Shown here in pieces: positions 4,950 through 9,373 of a DNA stretch of 9,373 nucleotides (position 1 is its first letter; every line of letters starts with the position of its first letter). Location: NCBI GenBank assembly GCA_964573715.1, contig CAZNKR010000057.1, forward strand, positions 1-9,373, read 5' to 3'. The stretch comes from SVEL01 sp964573715 (GTDB lineage: Bacteria; Bacillota; Clostridia; Lachnospirales; Lachnospiraceae). Both the position numbers and the translations under genes were made by a program. Under the pieces are notes generated by a model. The model was not told where the DNA came from and made no database searches. It saw only the letters and a program-made list of their open reading frames with translations.

Positions 4950-5788
4950 TGAAAAATATATTTAGTAGGATGGCTGGATTTATACATACATATAAGGCAT
5001 TCGCTAAAGCTGGAGTTCAAAACTCAATGGCATACAGAACAAGCTTTATTTGTTTCACTATAGGTGAATCGCTTTATTGTTTCGTTATGTATTTTATCTG
5101 GAAGGCAGTTTTTATGTCCTCTGGAGATAGCAATTTTATGGGCTTCACCATGGCGGATATGACAGTATATGTATTTTTATCAAACCTAGTAGGATTTTTG
5201 ACATCAACAGATTCAACAGATAATCTTGCTGATGAGATACATGATGGCAGTATTATTATGAGAATGATAAAGCCAGTGAATATTGATTATAGTTTGTTAT
5301 CTATGGAGGTAGGTAGCAAGGTAATGATGATTACTTGTATATTTCTTCCAGTTATGGTAGGCGTTGAGATATACAGATATTGTGTATTGGGATTTATTGC
5401 TTTTAATATTATTGATTTCTTATTATTTACAGCAAGTGTAATATTAAGCTATCTATTATCATTTTATTTAAATTTGATTTTTGGATATTTAGCATTTTTC
5501 CTTATGAATATTTGGGGTTTTTCAATATTAAAAACTTCAATTATAAAGTTTTTCTCAGGAGCACTTATTCCTTTGGCATTTTTCCCGGGAATTGTTAGAA
5601 CTGTGTTTGAGCAGCTTCCATTTGCATCTCTTATATATACACCAACAATGATATATATGGGAAAATATAGTGCATTAGAGATTGTATTTGTATTAGGCAA
5701 GCAGGTTGTTTGGTTAGCTGTATTCGTTTTAATCAGTAAGATGATTTGGGGATGGGCACAAAAGAGACTTGCAGTTCAAGGAGGTTGA
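4949..5788 (+). CDS. ABC-2 exporter permease, DUF990 family (COG4587 type)
   Basis: This 279-residue membrane subunit has about six helices. DUF990-type features are the EIHDGSIIMRMIKPVN loop (residues 96-111), a cytoplasmic coupling-like segment, and the late block SGALIPLAFFPG (203-214), followed by EQLPFASLIYTPTMIYMG. The start is GTG 4949, because TAGTG overlaps the ATPase stop and GAGGTG at 4935-4940 is 8 bases upstream. A frame from TTG 4916 would add 11 residues that lie inside the ATPase gene and lack a ribosome binding site. Adjacent to an ATPase of COG4586 and followed by a second DUF990 permease, it should form one half of a heterodimeric membrane channel exporting an unknown small compound. 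Confidence 0.88.
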   Translation: MKNIFSRMAGFIHTYKAFAKAGVQNSMAYRTSFICFTIGESLYCFVMYFIWKAVFMSSGDSNFMGFTMADMTVYVFLSNLVGFLTSTDSTDNLADEIHDGSIIMRMIKPVNIDYSLLSMEVGSKVMMITCIFLPVMVGVEIYRYCVLGFIAFNIIDFLLFTASVILSYLLSFYLNLIFGYLAFFLMNIWGFSILKTSIIKFFSGALIPLAFFPGIVRTVFEQLPFASLIYTPTMIYMGKYSALEIVFVLGKQVVWLAVFVLISKMIWGWAQKRLAVQGG

Positions 5789-5789
5789 C

Positions 5790-6578
5790 ATGAAATTCTT
5801 AAGATTATATAAAACCTTTGTTGCACAGCATCTTAAAAAACTTATGGAGTACAGAATAGATTTCTTAACAGGTGCTCTTAGCTTTTTGATTAATCAGGTT
5901 ACCAATATAGTATTTATTGGCATTATATTTAGCCAGATACCAAATCTGGATGGATATTTGTTTTATGAAATAATATTTATTTATGGATTTTCTCTTATTC
6001 CAAAGGGAATTGACCATTTGATAACTGATAATTTGTGGAAAGTAGCTTGGTTTGTTGTTAGAAAAGGTGACTTTGATAAATATATGACTAGACCTATAAA
6101 CCCTTTACTTCACGTTATTATGGAATCCATACAGTTTGATGCTTTAGGAGAGCTTCTTATAGGTATAGTACTTATGGTTATTTCATCTATAAAGCTTTCA
6201 ATATCCTATACTTTTGTTAATGTAACACTTATGATAATAGCCATGCTTTTTGGTACACTTATTTTTACAAGTATCAAGATTGCTTGTTCTGCTTTCGCAT
6301 TTAAAATCAAACAAAGTGGAAGTATTTTGCAGATATTTTATATGTCTTCTGATTTTGCTAAGTATCCAGTTACAATATACAATTCAGTTGTAAGAAATAT
6401 TATTACATATATTATCCCATTTGCATTTACAGCATACTATCCAGCAAGCTATATATTAAGAGGAACAAATCCATTGTTTAATATTGGTGGTGTAGTGGTT
6501 GCTTCGGTGGTACTTTTTGCAATTAGCCTTTTTATATGGAACAAAGAGCTTGCAGCTTATGAAAGTGCAGGCAGTTGA
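5790..6578 (+). CDS. ABC-2 exporter permease, DUF990 family (COG3694 type)
   Basis: This 262-residue membrane protein is the second permease of the exporter. It has about six helices, with the loop VRKGDFDKYMTRPINPLLHV (residues 90-109) corresponding to the EIHDG...KPVN loop of its partner. A C-terminal block YPVTIYNSVVRNI (192-204) leads into IIPFAFTAYYPASYILRG (208-225). These are characteristic of the COG3694 branch. A perfect AAGGAGG at 5778-5784 lies 5 bases before ATG 5790, and the start is one base after the upstream stop. The in-frame TTG 5769 would be upstream of that site and is rejected. The ATPase, COG4587 and COG3694 order matches the usual operon layout. A strong terminator follows about 50 bases after the stop. 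Confidence 0.88.
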   Translation: MKFLRLYKTFVAQHLKKLMEYRIDFLTGALSFLINQVTNIVFIGIIFSQIPNLDGYLFYEIIFIYGFSLIPKGIDHLITDNLWKVAWFVVRKGDFDKYMTRPINPLLHVIMESIQFDALGELLIGIVLMVISSIKLSISYTFVNVTLMIIAMLFGTLIFTSIKIACSAFAFKIKQSGSILQIFYMSSDFAKYPVTIYNSVVRNIITYIIPFAFTAYYPASYILRGTNPLFNIGGVVVASVVLFAISLFIWNKELAAYESAGS

Positions 6579-6600
6579 TTAAACAAAATTATTAGTTTAG

Positions 6601-6622
6601 ACTAGTATAATGAAATACTAGT
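6601..6622. repeat. Perfect 8-base inverted repeat ACTAGTAT / ATACTAGT
   Basis: Arms at 6601-6608 and 6615-6622 flank AATGAA. No T run follows, so alone it is not a terminator. It lies between the exporter stop and its terminator and may stabilise the 3' end of the mRNA or bind a protein. It includes a TATAAT (6606-6611) with no -35 at a proper distance. Confidence 0.45.
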
Positions 6623-6630
6623 TAGTATTT

Positions 6631-6677
6631 AAACGCAGACTACGAAAAATTATATTGACGTAGCCTGCGTTTTTATT
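6631..6677 (+). terminator. Strong intrinsic terminator of the exporter operon
   Basis: AAACGCAGACTACG (6631-6644) pairs with CGTAGCCTGCGTTT (6659-6672) at 13 of 14 positions, with one A/C mismatch and a 14-base loop, followed by TTTTTATTT. This is the most GC-rich stem in the window. The A run before the stem could allow some action in the reverse direction. Confidence 0.9.
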
Positions 6678-6683
6678 TAATAT
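6655..6683 (+). promoter_or_regulatory. Probable GH31 promoter embedded in the preceding terminator
   Basis: TTGACG (6655-6660, 5 of 6 matches to -35) lies in the loop and first bases of the terminator's 3' arm. A 17-base spacer formed by the 3' arm and T-tract leads to TAATAT (6678-6683, 4 of 6). Transcription would start near 6690, 23 bases before ATG 6713. It is the only plausible promoter between the terminator stem and the gene. Confidence 0.5.
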
Positions 6684-6712
6684 GAATCTATCAAAAAAAG
6701 AAGGTGATATGT

Positions 6713-9091
6713 ATGGACAATATAAGTTTTAAGGCAAATCCTTTAGCAAAGGAAAAAAATATAATATTAGGAGATAAATATAGGATTACTATGCTTACTA
6801 GCGCATTAGTACGATTAGAGTATAGTGAACTTGGCAAATTTTGTGATATGCCTACACAGATGGTTATTAATAGGAATTTTAGCCCTGTTGAATACAATCT
6901 AAAGGAGAATGATAATTCAATATCAATAGAGACAGAAAATATTAAATTATACTATGATAAAAAAGAATTTTCATCTAATGGGCTGATGGTTAAAATATAT
7001 GGCACAAATATGAATTATAATAGTGACTGGCACTATGGCATGGAAGCATGTGATTTAGGTGGTACAGCTAGAACCTTGGATAATGTTAATGGCGCTATAC
7101 CAGTAGAAAGTGGAATTGTTAGTAGACACGGATTTGCGGTATTAGATGATAGTCGTTCTTTAGTTATTACATCAAACTTTGTTAGCCCTAAAAATAATGA
7201 TGGTATTGATATATATTTATTCTGTTATGGACATAACTACAAACAGGCTCTTAAGGATTTTTATTTCCTTTGCGGCAATACACCTATGCTTCCTCGATAT
7301 GCTATGGGTAATTGGTGGAGCCGATATTATAGATATTCTGAAGAGACATACATGGAATTAATGGACAATTTTGAAAAGGAAAACATACCATTTTCTGTAG
7401 CCGTTATTGATATGGATTGGCATTTAACTGATATTGATAAGAAGTATGGAAGTGGCTGGACAGGATATACATGGAATAAAGAGCTATTTCCAAATCCAAG
7501 GAAGTTTTTGGAAAACTTACATAGCAGGGGGATGCATACAACCTTAAATGTTCATCCTGCAGAGGGTGTGCGCGGATTTGAAGAGTGTTATGAAACTATG
7601 GCAGATGCTATGGGAATGAACAAAGAACTTGAAGAGCCTATAGAGTTTGATTGTACATCCAAAGAATTTATGGATGCATATTTTAGGTATGTTCATCATC
7701 CACTAGAGGAGGACGGTGTGGATTTTTGGTGGATTGACTGGCAGCAGGGCTGTGGTTCAAAAATACCTGGATTAGATCCTTTATGGATACTCAACCATTA
7801 TCATTTCTTGGATAATGGTAGAGATGGGAAAAGACCTATGACATTTTCTAGATATGCAGGCCCTGGAAGCCATAGATATCCAGTGGGATTTTCAGGTGAT
7901 ACGCATATTACGTGGGATTCATTGAATTTTCAACCAGAATTTACTGCTACAGCAACAAATATTGGCTATGGATGGTGGAGTCATGACATAGGTGGACATA
8001 TGTTAGGCTCTAAGGATAATAAACTAGAGCTTCGTTGGTATCAGTTTGGTGTTTTTTCACCTATTATGAGACTTCACAGTTCATGTAGTGATTTTGCTGG
8101 CAAGGAACCATGGAACTTTCCATTAGATGTACATGCAATAATGAATGACTTCTTACGATTAAGACATAGAATGATTCCATATTTATATACCATGAATTAT
8201 AAAGCACATATGGGTACACCATTGATGCTTCCAATGTATTATGAAAATCCAGAGGCATGGGATGCATATGAAGTTCCTAAGCAATACTATTTTGGAAGTG
8301 AACTGATAGTCGCTCCTATAACCTCCACTGATATAAGTGGCGTTAATCGTGGTGTTGTAAAGGTATGGCTTCCAAGGGGTATATATATTGATATATTTAC
8401 AGATACCGTTTATACAGGAGACCGATACATAAATATGTATAGGGATGATACGTCAATTCCTGTTCTTGCAAAGGCTGGAGGTATATTACCACTTACGGAT
8501 GAAATAATGGGAAGTGAGATTTTATCTAATCCTAAAAATTTAACTATAGAAGTTTTTGCAGGAGCAAATAATGAATTTGAGCTATATGAAGATGATGGGG
8601 AAAGTCAAAAATATATAGAGGGAGATTGTTGCATTACTAGAATAGAATATGATTATGAGAATGGAAAAATTATTATTCATAAACCAATAGGAAACAAATC
8701 ATTTATTCCGAAAGTTAGAAACATAAAACTAGAAGTAATAGCAACTAATGAACCATCTGAAATTTGTATTTATTATGGTGATGAAATGGTACCTATGAAT
8801 TATTCGTATGATGAAAAAACTCATACATTACTTCTAAATCTTTTGGATTGGAATTATTGTGATGATATTATAGTTGTTATGAATAATCATAAGCTGATTG
8901 CCAAGAATTTTGATTGGGCAATTTATGATATATTAAATGCAGCAGAAATACCATATGTAGATAAAGATCATATTTTAAATGGAATAAAGGAAAGAAGAAG
9001 TAGAGAATATGTTCTATCACAATTATCAGCTAGACAGATAGATTATCACACAGCAGAGGCACTAAGAGAGGAAATATTGGCGTGGGTGTAG
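6713..9091 (+). CDS. Glycoside hydrolase family 31 enzyme (alpha-glucosidase-like)
   Basis: This 792-residue retaining exo-glycosidase has no signal peptide and is probably cytoplasmic, acting on imported alpha-linked oligosaccharides. An N-terminal beta-sandwich (about 1-185) leads into the barrel through PMLPRYAMGNWWSRYYRYSE (191-210) and VIDMDWH (231-237). The nucleophile is D342 in WWIDWQQG, and the acid/base is D396 in GFSGDTHITWDSL. SHDIGGH (from S423) and GVFSPIMRLHSS complete the active site. A DUF5110-like beta domain follows from about 609, with FELYEDDGES. The last 55 or so residues form a helical, charged tail that I do not recognise from GH31 and that may be lineage-specific. WIDWQQG with TFSRYAGPGSHRYP marks a branch distinct from classic WxDMNE enzymes; alpha-glucosidase is the default, but transglucosylase or another alpha-glycosidase is possible. 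ATG 6713 is preferred, since AAGGTG at 6701-6706 is 6 bases before it; GTG 6704 falls within that site. Confidence 0.9.
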   Translation: MDNISFKANPLAKEKNIILGDKYRITMLTSALVRLEYSELGKFCDMPTQMVINRNFSPVEYNLKENDNSISIETENIKLYYDKKEFSSNGLMVKIYGTNMNYNSDWHYGMEACDLGGTARTLDNVNGAIPVESGIVSRHGFAVLDDSRSLVITSNFVSPKNNDGIDIYLFCYGHNYKQALKDFYFLCGNTPMLPRYAMGNWWSRYYRYSEETYMELMDNFEKENIPFSVAVIDMDWHLTDIDKKYGSGWTGYTWNKELFPNPRKFLENLHSRGMHTTLNVHPAEGVRGFEECYETMADAMGMNKELEEPIEFDCTSKEFMDAYFRYVHHPLEEDGVDFWWIDWQQGCGSKIPGLDPLWILNHYHFLDNGRDGKRPMTFSRYAGPGSHRYPVGFSGDTHITWDSLNFQPEFTATATNIGYGWWSHDIGGHMLGSKDNKLELRWYQFGVFSPIMRLHSSCSDFAGKEPWNFPLDVHAIMNDFLRLRHRMIPYLYTMNYKAHMGTPLMLPMYYENPEAWDAYEVPKQYYFGSELIVAPITSTDISGVNRGVVKVWLPRGIYIDIFTDTVYTGDRYINMYRDDTSIPVLAKAGGILPLTDEIMGSEILSNPKNLTIEVFAGANNEFELYEDDGESQKYIEGDCCITRIEYDYENGKIIIHKPIGNKSFIPKVRNIKLEVIATNEPSEICIYYGDEMVPMNYSYDEKTHTLLLNLLDWNYCDDIIVVMNNHKLIAKNFDWAIYDILNAAEIPYVDKDHILNGIKERRSREYVLSQLSARQIDYHTAEALREEILAWV

Positions 9092-9145
9092 CAGCTTAAT
9101 AAGCATATGGGTAATTAAGGTTACAGTATGCTAATTAATAATAAT

Positions 9146-9176
9146 TCTAGTTGGAATTAATAATTCCTAAACTAGA
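9146..9176. repeat. Long imperfect inverted repeat after the GH31 gene
   Basis: TCTAGTT-GGAATTA (9146-9159) is mirrored by TAATTCC (9161-9167) and AACTAGA (9170-9176), with one central base and a 2-base bulge. All 14 arm positions match. The following bases are CTAAAAATATT, not a T run, so it is not a standard terminator on this strand. It could be a DNA operator before the next ribosome binding site, or a 3' mRNA-stabilising hairpin for the GH31 transcript. Confidence 0.5.
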
Positions 9177-9191
9177 CTAAAAATATTATAC

Positions 9192-9304
9192 AAAGGAGGA
9201 AGATAATTATAAATGGGTGTTCGAACCAAGAGGATGGTGCAGAAGAATCAAAAGAAATAGTAATTAATGAGAACATCCAAAATATAGATTTATATACAAT
9301 ATAG
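9192..9304 (+). pseudogene. Probable remnant of a lipoprotein gene start
   Basis: A strong AAAGGAGG (9192-9199) is followed by no ATG at normal spacing. The frame from AAG 9200 reads K-I-I-I-N-G-C-S-N, then QEDGAEESKEIVINENIQ, and stops at TAG 9302-9304. Gly-Cys-Ser-Asn followed by an acidic, Ser-rich linker is what follows the lipobox in Firmicutes solute-binding or other lipoproteins. The Lys-Ile-Ile-Ile part looks like the start of the signal peptide, with most of its hydrophobic core missing. I read this as a lipoprotein gene that lost its ATG and an internal piece and was cut short. A competing frame from ATG 9213 encodes only 15 residues (MGVRTKRMVQKNQKK) and is 13 bases from the ribosome binding site. 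Chance cannot be excluded. Confidence 0.45.
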
Positions 9305-9373
9305 ACAAATTTGTGAATGGGTAGTGTCAAGTAAGTTATGAGAAAACTTAGTCAAAAAAATAGGCTCAAACGA
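9305..9373. other. Non-coding right edge, possible end of an insertion sequence
   Basis: No open frame of useful length is present. The stretch begins with a perfect 10-base palindrome ACAAATTTGT (9305-9314). From 9319 the sequence GGGTAGTGTCAAGTAAG and the later CTTAGTCAAAAAAATAGG look like the terminal region of an insertion sequence lying mostly beyond the window. This impression comes from the general look of such ends. The matching inverted repeat and any transposase would be outside the window, so it is not established. Confidence 0.25.

Noticed and set aside
9213..9260. 15-residue ORF from ATG 9213 as a gene
   Set aside because: It is 13 bases from the ribosome binding site and has no recognisable content. 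The other frame, with Gly-Cys-Ser-Asn and an acidic linker, looks more protein-like.
1..9373. CRISPR arrays, tRNA or rRNA genes, toxin-antitoxin or phage-defence modules
   Set aside because: No regularly spaced direct repeats, no tRNA-like cloverleaf and no defence-type domains were seen on either strand.

Overview
The window is an AT-rich stretch whose genes all lie on the + strand with Firmicutes-type signals: AAGGAGG-like ribosome binding sites, TTGACA/TATAAT promoters and U-tract terminators. The gene content fits an anaerobic clostridium, most likely Lachnospiraceae. It includes a CmpB-like membrane protein, an ECF thiamine S component, a small Cys-rich protein resembling DUF6472, a DUF990-type ABC exporter and a GH31 glycosidase. 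The organism is inferred from protein character and signals, not from a marker gene.

Layout. (1) Positions 2-160 hold the C-terminal end of a membrane protein, perhaps of the HPP family. (2) Positions 258-1775 hold a two-gene operon, a CmpB-type (PF06541) membrane protein followed by the thiamine-binding S component ThiT, closed by a weak terminator. (3) After a gene-free stretch, a CPA2-type Na+/H+ antiporter (2120-3391) overlaps by one base a 57-residue four-cysteine protein (3391-3564). (4) A near-consensus promoter at 3598-3626 drives a roughly 300-base leader. It carries a 16-codon ORF with an excellent ribosome binding site and then three hairpin/U-tract units, two of them textbook terminators. 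(5) A three-gene ABC exporter follows at 3942-6578: an ATPase and two DUF990 permeases with overlapping or almost touching ends. (6) A strong terminator (6631-6677) contains the -35 element of a likely promoter for a GH31 alpha-glucosidase-like gene (6713-9091). (7) The right end holds an inverted repeat, what looks like the decayed start of a lipoprotein gene, and a stretch that may be the edge of an insertion sequence.

How the parts work together. Most genes are transporters: thiamine uptake through an ECF complex, cation/proton exchange, and an exporter whose relatives include the Synechocystis viologen exporter. The GH31 enzyme is probably cytoplasmic and stands alone. The least ordinary part is the leader before the exporter. 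No good promoter is visible between the tandem terminators and the ATPase start, so exporter expression may depend on conditional read-through. A segment just after the leader-ORF stop can pair with the 3' arm of the second terminator, which is the geometry of translation-sensitive attenuation. This is a hypothesis from reading the sequence and has not been computed or tested.
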